Source: HRBIN30 sp964534275
GTDB lineage: Bacteria > Desulfobacterota > Binatia > HRBIN30
DNA length: 64,000 bases
Reading direction: 5' to 3'
Assembly (NCBI GenBank): GCA_964534275.1
Contig: CAZHQG010000008.1
Coordinates: 65,798-129,797, forward strand
Shown: positions 18,255-26,484 of the stretch, one piece after another
How the letters are laid out: the number at the start of each line of letters is the position of its first letter
How positions within the stretch are numbered: the first letter of the stretch is position 1
Made by a program: the position numbers and the translations under genes
Notes under the pieces: model-generated
Seen by the model: the letters and a program-made list of their open reading frames with translations, nothing else
What the model was told of the DNA's origin: nothing
Databases searched by the model: none

Positions 18255-19589
18255 TCAGCCAAACCGCTCTCGCACCGCAGCACGGAGTTCCTCGCGGTAG
18301 TCCGGATGGGCAATCTCCACCAAGGCGTGAGCTCGCTCCACGTCGGTCAACAGCGACAGATTCACCGCACCGTACTCCGTCACCACGTACTGCACGTGGT
18401 GGCGAGGCGTGGTTGTCGGTGTCCCAGCCGCGAATGCGGGAACGATCGTGGAAACTCGCTGTCCTGCGCTTCGCGCCGTGGAATGCAAGCAAATAAAGCT
18501 CTTGCCGTTCTCGCTGTCGTGCGCACCCATCACGAACAACTCGTGGCCGCCAACCCCGGAATACTGTCGGGGACCAATCGTGTCCGCCATGACTTGTCCG
18601 CTCAGGTCCACTGCAAGGGCGCCGTTGATGCTTACCATGGAGCGATTCCGCCGAATGATTGCCGGGTCGTTCACGTACGTCACCGGGAGCATGCGCACCT
18701 CAGGGTTACGATGCACCCAATCATAGAGTTTGCGGCTTCCTGCACAAAAGGTGGCAACCGAAAATCCATCGAACACCCCTTTGTGGTTCGTGATCTTCCC
18801 TGCCTGGTGCAAGTGCATGATGCCATCGACCAGCATTTCTGTATGGATGCCAAAGTCGCCCTTTTTCCCCTCGGCAAGCAACTTGGCCACGATGTTTGGC
18901 ACGCCACCTATGCCAATTTGCAGCGTGGCTCCGTTGTCGATCAGCCGCTCCACGAACTCAGCAATGGCACGGTCCTCGTCCGTCACGGTTTCCTCCGGCA
19001 ACTCGAACACCGGCTCGCTCGACTCGATAATGCAATCGACTTCCGATACGTGGATGCGGTGGCCACCGTAGCGAGCAAGGCCGCACACTTGCGGCATGCT
19101 GGGGTTCACCTCGGCAATTGCCAAGCGGTTTGGGTCACGCGCTGCCGCTAGGAACGCGTGAAATGTGGCTCCGGAATGGAGCCCAAAGTTCAAGTACCCA
19201 TGGTCGTCCATCGGTGCGAACGCCGAAGCCATCACCCGCGGAGGCACCAATCGCGCGTACCGCTCCCATCCTAAGAAGTCTGCCGGCAAGTAATCGATGC
19301 GCGCCCCGGCTGCCTTCATCATCCGCTCGATAGGACCGAAAAATCCCGACACGAGTCGGACGCCGGGCTTCTGTAACAACGCGTACGGGCGGATCATCAA
19401 TCCCGAGAAAACCAGTAGGTTCGTCCAGTCGTCGCGTTCCCCGAGGGCGTTCAAAAACACGGTCGGCTGGCCGGTAGCAATGGGCACGGCCAAGGTGTCC
19501 TCCCGCTGCACCATTGCCGCAGCCTCGGTTGGGGTTCGTAACTTCTCTCGATAAATCGCTTGCGGGTCTCGATGATTCGAACGCGCCAT
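18255..19589 (-). CDS. Acetyl-CoA hydrolase / 4-hydroxybutyrate CoA-transferase family protein
   Basis: 444 aa, normal length. The ATG at 19589 follows GAGGTGACG. The family catalyses CoA transfer from acyl-CoA to a carboxylate through a glutamyl-CoA intermediate. The catalytic Glu is in VVTEYGAVNLSLL near residue 410, and QIGIGGVPNIVAKLL and SGVGGHELFVMGAHDSENGK match conserved regions. It may produce or consume acetyl-CoA and short organic acids such as succinate, propionate or 4-hydroxybutyrate. It heads the minus-strand run that continues into the zinc ribbon and the ECF transporter, but a metabolic link is not evident. Confidence 0.85.
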   Translation of the reverse strand: MARSNHRDPQAIYREKLRTPTEAAAMVQREDTLAVPIATGQPTVFLNALGERDDWTNLLVFSGLMIRPYALLQKPGVRLVSGFFGPIERMMKAAGARIDYLPADFLGWERYARLVPPRVMASAFAPMDDHGYLNFGLHSGATFHAFLAAARDPNRLAIAEVNPSMPQVCGLARYGGHRIHVSEVDCIIESSEPVFELPEETVTDEDRAIAEFVERLIDNGATLQIGIGGVPNIVAKLLAEGKKGDFGIHTEMLVDGIMHLHQAGKITNHKGVFDGFSVATFCAGSRKLYDWVHRNPEVRMLPVTYVNDPAIIRRNRSMVSINGALAVDLSGQVMADTIGPRQYSGVGGHELFVMGAHDSENGKSFICLHSTARSAGQRVSTIVPAFAAGTPTTTPRHHVQYVVTEYGAVNLSLLTDVERAHALVEIAHPDYREELRAAVRERFG

Positions 19590-19923
19590 CGTCACCTCGT
19601 AGAACGCCTCTCATACACGCAATCGGAACAGCCGAGAAGCCCACGAAAAAAAGCAACTCGGCTGCACGCGGGAACAGGCGTCGCGCAGCGCCGCCTCCGC
19701 CCTCCGAACGAGCACCGGCAGACGTACAGGCCACGAGAGCCAAGGCAGAAAGCCTTTCCCCTTCGTACTTCCACCCGTAGGACCCAGTGGCTGCCCGCTC
19801 TCGGACTTCCTGCGGGGCGGGCATGCGGGCATGCCGACACAACAGACCTGTGCCTGGGAATGAGCATACCGTGGTAGAATTGGTTCCAGCCCGCAGACCG
19901 GTTCCCGCAGCCACAAACGCGCG
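19590..19923. other. Intergenic region, no gene recognised
   Basis: 334 bases between the CoA-transferase start and the stop of the HTH-EIIA gene, both on the minus strand, so it should contain the CoA-transferase promoter. Open frames here have no recognisable protein features or good ribosome sites. Confidence 0.4.
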
Positions 19924-20643
19924 CTAGGACCCGACTCTCCTTCGCCGCCGCACCTCCCCGGGCTGCTCAGCCTCGGCCTCGAGAAGCCGCGTGTAAATTG
20001 CGTCCGTGTCGGGTGCTTCGCGCAGCGCTTCGACGACTCCTGGCCGGCTCAGTAGCTGCACCATTTTCGCTAGCCACGGCAAGTGCAACTCTTGGTATTT
20101 GAGGCCAAGCACGAAGAACAAATACGTGGGCCTGCCATCGAGCGCATCGAAGTCCACGCCCTCGCGTGAACGACCCACAACCAAGAACGGCCGTACGACT
20201 TGCTGTGGCTGTCTGTGCAGCGTGTGCAAGAACGCCACACCGCCGCCGATCGCAGTCGGCATCACATTTTCACGTTGAAGTAACGCACCAATGAACCAAG
20301 CAGCATCGCGTACCAGACCCAGCCGGTGAGCATGCTCGGCAAGTTCCACAATGACCGAAGCCTTTTGACGCCCGACGAGATCGGGAAGAACGTGTTCTTT
20401 CGCAAAGCAACTCTTTAGTTGTAACATCCGCGCTGGCCCTGCATCCCTCGCCTGAATCTGCGCAGGTGTGATGCCCAGCATCTGGTCGTCGAGCCAAGCG
20501 TCGATCATCGCGCGACGAAATCGCCACTGATTGCCAATTTTCACTCCCGGTAGGGTTCCCTCTTGTACCAGCTTCAGCAGAGTCCGCTCGTTCACGTTGA
20601 GATAGGCAGCCAGTTGCTTCAAGGTGAGTAAACGATCGTCCAT
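19924..20643 (-). CDS. HTH (excisionase-type)-PTS EIIA fusion regulator
   Basis: 239 aa; the ATG at 20643 has AAGGAG upstream. Residues about 3-52 are an excisionase/MerR-like helix-turn-helix (LTLKQLAAYLNVNERTLLKL). Residues about 80-215 form a PTS_EIIA type 2 (PtsN/mannitol-type) domain with the phosphorylatable His in the stretch AIGGGVAFLHTLHR and EGVDFDALDGRPTYLFFVLG after it. The tail is basic (RRRRRVGS). The likely role is a DNA-binding protein whose state depends on phosphorylation by a nitrogen-type PTS. It is divergent from a second HTH-EIIA gene across 151 bases, and that second gene is coupled to the Hyf/Ehr-like operon. Both may control the shared promoter region; this is inference. 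Confidence 0.8.
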   Translation of the reverse strand: MDDRLLTLKQLAAYLNVNERTLLKLVQEGTLPGVKIGNQWRFRRAMIDAWLDDQMLGITPAQIQARDAGPARMLQLKSCFAKEHVLPDLVGRQKASVIVELAEHAHRLGLVRDAAWFIGALLQRENVMPTAIGGGVAFLHTLHRQPQQVVRPFLVVGRSREGVDFDALDGRPTYLFFVLGLKYQELHLPWLAKMVQLLSRPGVVEALREAPDTDAIYTRLLEAEAEQPGEVRRRRRVGS

Positions 20644-20794
20644 TGGTGGGCGTTCTCCTTGCATCAGCCAGCACGTGCCCTTGACAGGCCAAACTTGCTT
20701 ACGTAGAAGCGCCGAACTTGTCAATGTTTTCCCTTGTTTTACGTTGTTTTCCTTTTTTGTCGGCGATCTTCGATCGCACTCACCCTGGTCAACG
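20644..20794. promoter_or_regulatory. Divergent promoter region between two HTH-EIIA genes
   Basis: 151 bases that must drive the minus-strand regulator and the plus-strand regulator with the Ehr-like operon. It is strongly T-rich on the plus strand in an otherwise GC-rich region and contains TGTTTTCC twice, 20 bases apart (20725-20732 and 20745-20752), with TTGTTTT between. A TTGACA-like box for the minus strand lies next to them. The two octamers are on the same face of the helix (two turns), as expected for an operator. Confidence 0.5.
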
Positions 20795-21484
20795 ATGCAC
20801 TGGGATTTGAAGGGAGCGGCCCGAGCCCTCGGGATGGATGAGGACGAATTAGAGTTATTGGCGCGACGCGGCGAAGTGCCCGCGCAACGAGTGCGTGGGG
20901 AGTTTTTGTTTCATCCGGTCGAGCTGCAAGAATGGGCAACGGCCTCGGGCAAGGCGGTGTGGTGGCCGGCCGAGCACGGCCAAACTCGCCAGCCACCCCG
21001 TTTATCGGAGGCGATGCGGCGTGGTGGTTTTTTTTCGGATCTTGCAGGAGCCACGCCGGACCAAGTGCTCGCCGCTCTTGCCGACTTGCCTGGCATTCCG
21101 CCCGCCGTCAATCGCGAGCGGTTGCGCGAAGTTTTGGTCCATCGGCGTCGTCTTGCATGGGTGGGCGTCGGCAAAGGAATCGCGATCCCGCACGCACGGG
21201 ATCCGCTCGTATTGACAAGCGGAGCTCCAGTTGTGTTCACCTGTGCACTCCGGCAACCCGTATCCCTCGCAGAACAGGGCTCGGAGCCCGTGACTCGATT
21301 GTTCCTGGTGCTGTCGCCCACCGTATCTTCTCATCTCCAACTGGTTGCGCAGCTTGCCACCGCTCTCCAAGACCAGGTGTTTCTGCAACTGCTCGTTCCA
21401 CCGTTCCACGTGGATGCGCTCGTGCGGCGCGCTGAGGAGATCGAAATTACGGTCATCGCTCGGCGAGGCAGCGAGGGATGCTGA
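20795..21484 (+). CDS. HTH-PTS EIIA (PtsN-like) protein coupled to the Ehr-like operon
   Basis: 229 aa from the ATG at 20795 (MHWDLKGAARALGMDED). Residues about 1-50 resemble a DNA-binding excisionase helix-turn-helix (LKGAARALGMDEDELELLAR). Residues about 80-225 are a PTS_EIIA type 2 domain with the classical active-site stretch GVGKGIAIPHARDP, whose His is the phosphorylation site in PtsN. Its last seven bases overlap the start of the HyfB-like gene (ATGCTGA), so the regulator and the membrane complex are probably translated together. No EI, HPr or sugar EIIB/EIIC genes are nearby, which favours a regulatory rather than a transport role. Confidence 0.82.
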   Translation: MHWDLKGAARALGMDEDELELLARRGEVPAQRVRGEFLFHPVELQEWATASGKAVWWPAEHGQTRQPPRLSEAMRRGGFFSDLAGATPDQVLAALADLPGIPPAVNRERLREVLVHRRRLAWVGVGKGIAIPHARDPLVLTSGAPVVFTCALRQPVSLAEQGSEPVTRLFLVLSPTVSSHLQLVAQLATALQDQVFLQLLVPPFHVDALVRRAEEIEITVIARRGSEGC

Positions 21485-23460
21485 CCCTACTGTTCCTCGC
21501 GCTGGGCACCTGGCTGCTTGCCGCTCTGGTGGGCGCTTGGCCGAGATCCGGGCATGCTCGTGCAGCGTTCGTGAGTGCTTGCCTCACGGCGGCGGCGTGC
21601 GGAGCGACTGCCGTAGCGGCTGTCGGGCTGTTGCTCGCTCCGACCGAGGGGCACCTCTTGCAGCTTGGCTGGTCCTGGCCCCTTGGCCGCATCCAGTGCG
21701 GCGTCGATGAGCTGAGTGCGTTTTTTCTCCTCGGGTTGTCGCTTTGTTCCGGGCTCGCCAGTCTGTACGCGATCGCACAGGCACGCGCCGGACACCTCTC
21801 GCGAAGCGAAGCTTGTTTTTTCCCCTTGCTCCTCGGCGGCATGGCCGGAGTGCTCATCGCGCGCGACGGCATTTTGTTTGTCGTCGCTTGGGAAGCGATG
21901 TCGCTCGCGGGGTACTTCCTCGTTGTCACCGCAAGTGCCAACGCCGAGGGCCAGCGCGCTGGTCTCGTGTACCTCATCGCTTCGCATCTCGGGGCAGCTG
22001 CTCTCGTACTTCTCTTCCTCACCCTAGCGACCGTGGGTGGGGACACGTCGTTCGAGTTCGCAGCCCGGTCCGCAGCGCAATACAAGGGAAGCTTCTCTTA
22101 CTGGTTCCTCCTGTTGTTCGTCGGCTTTGGAGCAAAGGCCGGTCTTTGGCCCCTGCACACGTGGTTACCCGAGGCGCATCCTGTGGCGCCAAGTCATGTC
22201 TCAGCAGTGATGTCGGGCGTGATGACGAAAATGGGGATTTATGGCCTCCTGCGGATACTTTTGTTCTTCCCTGCCGTTTCGTTCGGAACTGCAGCCACCC
22301 TCGTAGCCTTGGGCGCCATTTCTGCATTTGTCGCTGCCTTGCACGCGGCGGTCCAGCGCGACCTGAAACGGCTGCTTGCCTACTCGACCGTCGAAAATGT
22401 CGGCCTTGTTGCCGTAGGTCTCGGTTTTGGTTTCGTAGGAAAGGCATCCGACATGCCCGAGCTGGTCGTTCTGGGCTTTGGAGCCGCGCTGTTTCATGTT
22501 CTCGGACACGGGCTGTTCAAAGGCCTCTCCTTCTTGGCCGCAGGCACTGTGCTTCATGCAACGCACACCAAGAATCTCGACCAACTCGGCGGCTTGGCAA
22601 CGCGTATGCCGCGAACCGCCGTTGCATTCCTCGTTGGCACCACGGCGCTCAGTGGGCTTCCCCCAATCTCGGGGTTCGTCACCGAATTTCTGTTGTTGAC
22701 CTGTGCCCTCCGCGCTGCTGCGGCCACCGACCCGGTTCTGGCACTACTCGGACTCGCAACCTTGGTTGCGCTCGCGCTAACGGGTGGCCTTGCCATCCTC
22801 GCGGCGACCAAGGCTTACGGAATTTCGTTTCTTGGAGAGCCGCGTTCGGAAGCGGCTCGGATGGCCACCGATCCCCCGGCACTGGAAATTCTGCCTTTGC
22901 TTCTTGGAGCAGTAGGCTGTGTTGCACTAGGTGTTTGGCCCGCATCCGCGATCTCGCTGTTGTCTCCTGCACTCCGCGTGCTTGGGATCGGTAACGAAGG
23001 GTTGCCCGTCTTCGAAAGGGCCCTGTTCTCCGTAGGCACCGTTGCCTTGCTGATCATCGGCGCGGCCTCGTTGTTGTGGCTCACCTCCCTGTTGCTCGTG
23101 TGGCGATGCGGCAAACGGTACGAACCCACGTGGGGGTGTGGATACGAACATCCATCTCCGCGAATGCAATACACCGCGATGTCGTATTCCCAACCGCTAT
23201 CGGTACCCTTCGACGGTCTACTTGCGGAACGAGTCGCCCAAGAACCTGTGTCCGGAGTGTTTCCAGCACCGGCGTCCTACGAAGCGTGGCCAAACGACGT
23301 GACCGGTGAGCGTCTCCTGCTGCCATTGCTCGCACGGCTCCGGTCGCTGGTGGGTCGCCTTCGACTGGTGCAGCACGGTCACTTACAGACGTACCTGTTT
23401 TACGTGTTTCTGACCCTGGTGGCCGCGTTGCTGTGGCAACTAGCAACGACACACCCATGA
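21478..23460 (+). CDS. Hydrogenase-4 subunit B-like antiporter-type membrane subunit
   Basis: 660 aa, close in size to HyfB/HycC and related to complex I subunits NuoL/NuoM. Many transmembrane helices. Conserved pump residues are visible: the Glu in AWEAMSLAGYFLVV, the Lys in GFGAKAGLWPLHTWLPEAH, the following APSHVSAVMSGVMTKMG and the later Lys in DLKRLLAYSTVENVG. Such subunits move protons or sodium ions when electrons pass through the peripheral arm. First structural gene of a run of six closely spaced genes; its start overlaps the HTH-EIIA gene and its stop overlaps the next gene (ATGA). Confidence 0.88.
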   Translation: MLTLLFLALGTWLLAALVGAWPRSGHARAAFVSACLTAAACGATAVAAVGLLLAPTEGHLLQLGWSWPLGRIQCGVDELSAFFLLGLSLCSGLASLYAIAQARAGHLSRSEACFFPLLLGGMAGVLIARDGILFVVAWEAMSLAGYFLVVTASANAEGQRAGLVYLIASHLGAAALVLLFLTLATVGGDTSFEFAARSAAQYKGSFSYWFLLLFVGFGAKAGLWPLHTWLPEAHPVAPSHVSAVMSGVMTKMGIYGLLRILLFFPAVSFGTAATLVALGAISAFVAALHAAVQRDLKRLLAYSTVENVGLVAVGLGFGFVGKASDMPELVVLGFGAALFHVLGHGLFKGLSFLAAGTVLHATHTKNLDQLGGLATRMPRTAVAFLVGTTALSGLPPISGFVTEFLLLTCALRAAAATDPVLALLGLATLVALALTGGLAILAATKAYGISFLGEPRSEAARMATDPPALEILPLLLGAVGCVALGVWPASAISLLSPALRVLGIGNEGLPVFERALFSVGTVALLIIGAASLLWLTSLLLVWRCGKRYEPTWGCGYEHPSPRMQYTAMSYSQPLSVPFDGLLAERVAQEPVSGVFPAPASYEAWPNDVTGERLLLPLLARLRSLVGRLRLVQHGHLQTYLFYVFLTLVAALLWQLATTHP

Positions 23461-24371
23461 TTTCCGCGATTTTGCACCTCGCATTTGCTTTTGCCGCGGC
23501 ACCTGCGGCAATTGGCTTGATTGGCAAGACCAAGGCAACGTTTGCCGGACGCAGCGGTGCCCCTGTGACCCAACCGTACTCCGACCTGTGGCGCTTGCTG
23601 AACAAAGAGGTCGTACGGAGCACGACAACGTCGCTCGTTTCTGCGTTCGCTCCGGCCGCAGTGCTCGCCGCAATTGCCTGTGCCCTGCTGTTTGTTCCGT
23701 TCGCTAGCCAGCCAGCGCCCCTAGGGTTCTCAGGGAGCGTGCTTGCCTTCTCGGCGTTACTTGGGGTTGCCCGTTACCTTACCCTGCTCGCAGCGCTGGA
23801 TACGGGCTCCAGCTTTCCCGGAATGGGCGCAAGTCGTGAAGCGATGTTCGGCGCACTTGCTGAGCCAGCCTTCCTGCTGGTGGTTGGAGCTTTATGCCGC
23901 ACGAGCGGGGACTTTTCTTGGGACGCGATCCTCGATGTCCAGGCGTTCCTCTCGCATGGCGGCAGCCTCGCACAACTGATTGGCGCCGCCTCGGTGTTGT
24001 TTTTGTTGCTGCTCGCAGAAAACAGCCGTGTACCGGTCGATGATCCAGCCACTCACTTGGAACTCACCATGATCCACGAGGTCATGATCCTCGACGCTGC
24101 CGGCCCGGACCTGGGTTTCTATCTGTACGCGGCTGCGCTCAAGCTGTTTGCGTTTGCCGCACTTATCGTCCAGCTCGTGGTTCCCATGCACGACCTGCCG
24201 CGCGTTCTCGCGGTGCTTTTCCTGCTGGTTGGCATCGGTGTGGTGGCTGTGCTGGTAGGGATCGTCGAGTCCGTGATGGCGCGCCTCCGTCTTGTTCGCG
24301 TGCCTCAGTTTCTCGTGGGCATCTCCGTTGGCGCGGCAATCGTGGCAGCGATCACGTTTTTCGGAAGGTGA
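23457..24371 (+). CDS. HyfC/HycD-like (NuoH-type) membrane subunit
   Basis: 304 aa from the ATG at 23457, which overlaps the previous stop. It belongs to the NuoH/HycD family that connects the membrane arm to the iron-sulfur arm. The signature cytoplasmic loop AENSRVPVDDPATHLELTMI is intact, with acidic residues lining the quinone- or hydrogenase-facing cavity. About eight transmembrane helices. With the antiporter-like subunits it forms the membrane arm of the complex. Confidence 0.88.
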   Translation: MISAILHLAFAFAAAPAAIGLIGKTKATFAGRSGAPVTQPYSDLWRLLNKEVVRSTTTSLVSAFAPAAVLAAIACALLFVPFASQPAPLGFSGSVLAFSALLGVARYLTLLAALDTGSSFPGMGASREAMFGALAEPAFLLVVGALCRTSGDFSWDAILDVQAFLSHGGSLAQLIGAASVLFLLLLAENSRVPVDDPATHLELTMIHEVMILDAAGPDLGFYLYAAALKLFAFAALIVQLVVPMHDLPRVLAVLFLLVGIGVVAVLVGIVESVMARLRLVRVPQFLVGISVGAAIVAAITFFGR

Positions 24372-24372
24372 A

Positions 24373-25014
24373 ATGGAAGAAGCTGGGAATACTCTTCTGC
24401 TGCTCGTCCTGCTTGTCGACCTCTATGCCGTCTCCACCAGCCGGATCCAAGGATGTATTCGAGCGAGCGCGCTTCACGGAGTTCTGCTCGCCGCTCTCCC
24501 AGGAACCCTGCACGGCCACCTTGGAACGCACGCGCTGGTCATCGGCCTGGGCACGCTTGCGGTCAAAGCGTTGTTCATTCCTCACTTCCTCATGCGGGCC
24601 TTGCGCCAGGTCCAAATCCACCGTGAGGTCGAACCCTACGTCAGCCAACATGGAAATTTGTTGGTCGGTACGTGTTTGGTGGCATTCGCATTTTGGCTCG
24701 CCCAGCGAATCCCGGTGCCGCACAGCACAATGCCGACGTTGCTCGTGGCCGTTGCGCTCGCGACGTTTTTGTTGGGCTTCTTCCTTCTCGTCAGCCGGCG
24801 CAAAGCCCTCACTCAAGTTGTTGGATATTTGATGGTGGAAAATGGCGTGTTTTTGTTCGGCCTGAACTTGGCAGGCAGCATGCCCCTCGTGGTGGAGCTT
24901 GGCATCCTTCTCGACGTGTTCGTTTCGGTCTTCGTATTCGGAATCATCCTGTTCGACATTCGAGAAGAATTCGACCACATCGACACGGATGTACTTCGGG
25001 AGCTGGCGGACTAA
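24373..25014 (+). CDS. HyfE-like (NuoK-type) membrane subunit
   Basis: 213 aa, similar in length to HyfE (about 216). The ATG at 24373 follows GGAAGGTGAA. It has about seven helices; the C-terminal part GYLMVENGVFLFGLNLAG and DVFVSVFVFGIILFDIREEF matches the NuoK-like half with its membrane Glu. The N-terminal half contains IGLGTLAVKALFIPHFLMRA. It probably contributes to ion translocation. One base separates it from the previous stop and three bases from the next start. Confidence 0.85.
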   Translation: MEEAGNTLLLLVLLVDLYAVSTSRIQGCIRASALHGVLLAALPGTLHGHLGTHALVIGLGTLAVKALFIPHFLMRALRQVQIHREVEPYVSQHGNLLVGTCLVAFAFWLAQRIPVPHSTMPTLLVAVALATFLLGFFLLVSRRKALTQVVGYLMVENGVFLFGLNLAGSMPLVVELGILLDVFVSVFVFGIILFDIREEFDHIDTDVLRELAD

Positions 25015-25017
25015 GCG

Positions 25018-26466
25018 ATGACGCTTGCGTTTCTACTTGCTCTCCCCGTAGCCGGCGCCGGCTTTTGCATGTGGCAGCGGGCGCTTTCTCGACACTCCGT
25101 GGCGCTACTGTCCACCGCCGTGGGCCATGCACTTCTCGTGGGATCGATGTGGGTACGTGGAACAAGCGATGCGACGCTCGGCCCACTGTTTGCCGTAGAT
25201 CCCCTAGGTTTGATCGTGCTGAGCCTGTCGAGCTTGCTGTTTTTGGTCGCTGCGTTCAGTGCCGTTCCTTACCTCCTTCATGCGACGCACGACCCCAAGG
25301 CTGCGCCGCGCGTGTTCGTGCCTTGCCTGCTCTGGTTTCTCGCCGCCATGACCGTGGTGGCAACCACCCAACACTTGGCTCTTCTCTGGGCAGCGGTGGA
25401 GGGAACGACGCTTGCCACCGCCCCGTTGATTTCCTTTTACCGCCGCCGTGGCGCACTGGAAGCCGCATGGAAGTATCTGATTCTTTGTTCTGTGGGCATC
25501 GCCATCGCGCTCCTCGGCACCTTCTGCCTGGGCGTTGCCGCAGACGCGTCGGGGCAGCCAGCCTCGCTCCTGGTCAACGACCTACGACGCCTCGCCCCCT
25601 CGATGCCACGGAGCTGGCTCGTAGCTTCGTTTGTGTTGGCCTTGGTCGGCTACGGGACGAAAATGGGGCTAGCACCGATGCACAGCTGGTTGCCCGACGC
25701 GCACAGCCAGGCCCCCTCTCCTGTCTCCGCACTGTTGTCTGGTGTCCTGCTCAATGGGGCATTTCTCGGCGTTCTGCGCTTCTACCAAGTGACCCTCGCC
25801 GCAGGCGACGCCCGCTTCGCGCAAGATTTACTGCTCGCCTTGGGCGTGCTGTCGATGATCTTTGGTGTCGGCCTGATGTCCCAGCAACGCGATTACAAAC
25901 GACTGTTTGCGTACTCATCAGTAGAAAACATGGGGATCCTCGCATTGGGTGCTGGTCTCGGGCCGCTCGCGCTTGCCGGCACGCTCTTTCACATGATCAA
26001 CCACTCGCTGGCCAAAGGCGCATTGTTCCTGCTGAGCGGCAATATTTTACGCCGCTTTGGAACCACTCAGGCACCTGAGGTGCGCGGGCTGCAGGAAGCC
26101 ATCCCTGCCACTGCTGTCCTGCTTGTCACTGCTCTTTTTGCCATTGGAGGCGTGCCCCCGTTTTCGCCGTTTTGGAGCGAACTCCTCGTCGTGCGCGCGG
26201 CAGTGGTCGCACAGCACCCGGCCATTGCCGCTCTGGTTCTTTTTCTGCTCGCGAGCGGATTTCTGGCCGGCATTGCCGTTGTGATGCCGATGCTCCGAGG
26301 CAAGCCTTCACTCACTGGACCCGCCGCTCCCTTGGAATCGTGGTCAAGCTGGCTCGGGCCGGCGCTCCTTTGCGGAGCCCTGTTCACGCTGGGGTTTTAC
26401 TATCCTGGGTGGCTCGATCGAACCCTTGGCTCCGCGGTAGCGCAGTTCCTGCCGCCGAACCGGTAA
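25018..26466 (+). CDS. HyfF-like (NuoN/M-type) antiporter subunit
   Basis: 482 aa, second antiporter-like subunit of the complex. Key residues: the Glu in LLWAAVEGTTLATAPL, the Lys in YGTKMGLAPMHSWLPDAH, APSPVSALLSGVLLNG, and DYKRLFAYSSVENMGILALG. It resembles HyfF, which in E. coli hydrogenase 4 adds a third pump module. A HyfD homologue is absent here, so this complex has two antiporter-like subunits rather than three. Confidence 0.87.
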   Translation: MTLAFLLALPVAGAGFCMWQRALSRHSVALLSTAVGHALLVGSMWVRGTSDATLGPLFAVDPLGLIVLSLSSLLFLVAAFSAVPYLLHATHDPKAAPRVFVPCLLWFLAAMTVVATTQHLALLWAAVEGTTLATAPLISFYRRRGALEAAWKYLILCSVGIAIALLGTFCLGVAADASGQPASLLVNDLRRLAPSMPRSWLVASFVLALVGYGTKMGLAPMHSWLPDAHSQAPSPVSALLSGVLLNGAFLGVLRFYQVTLAAGDARFAQDLLLALGVLSMIFGVGLMSQQRDYKRLFAYSSVENMGILALGAGLGPLALAGTLFHMINHSLAKGALFLLSGNILRRFGTTQAPEVRGLQEAIPATAVLLVTALFAIGGVPPFSPFWSELLVVRAAVVAQHPAIAALVLFLLASGFLAGIAVVMPMLRGKPSLTGPAAPLESWSSWLGPALLCGALFTLGFYYPGWLDRTLGSAVAQFLPPNR

Positions 26467-26484
26467 CGAGGAGAAAAGCCCGCC

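Noticed and set aside
19592..19916. Two minus-strand frames of 91 and 101 codons before the CoA-transferase
   Set aside because: They overlap each other in different phases, have no family and no good ribosome site; the region is more likely a promoter.
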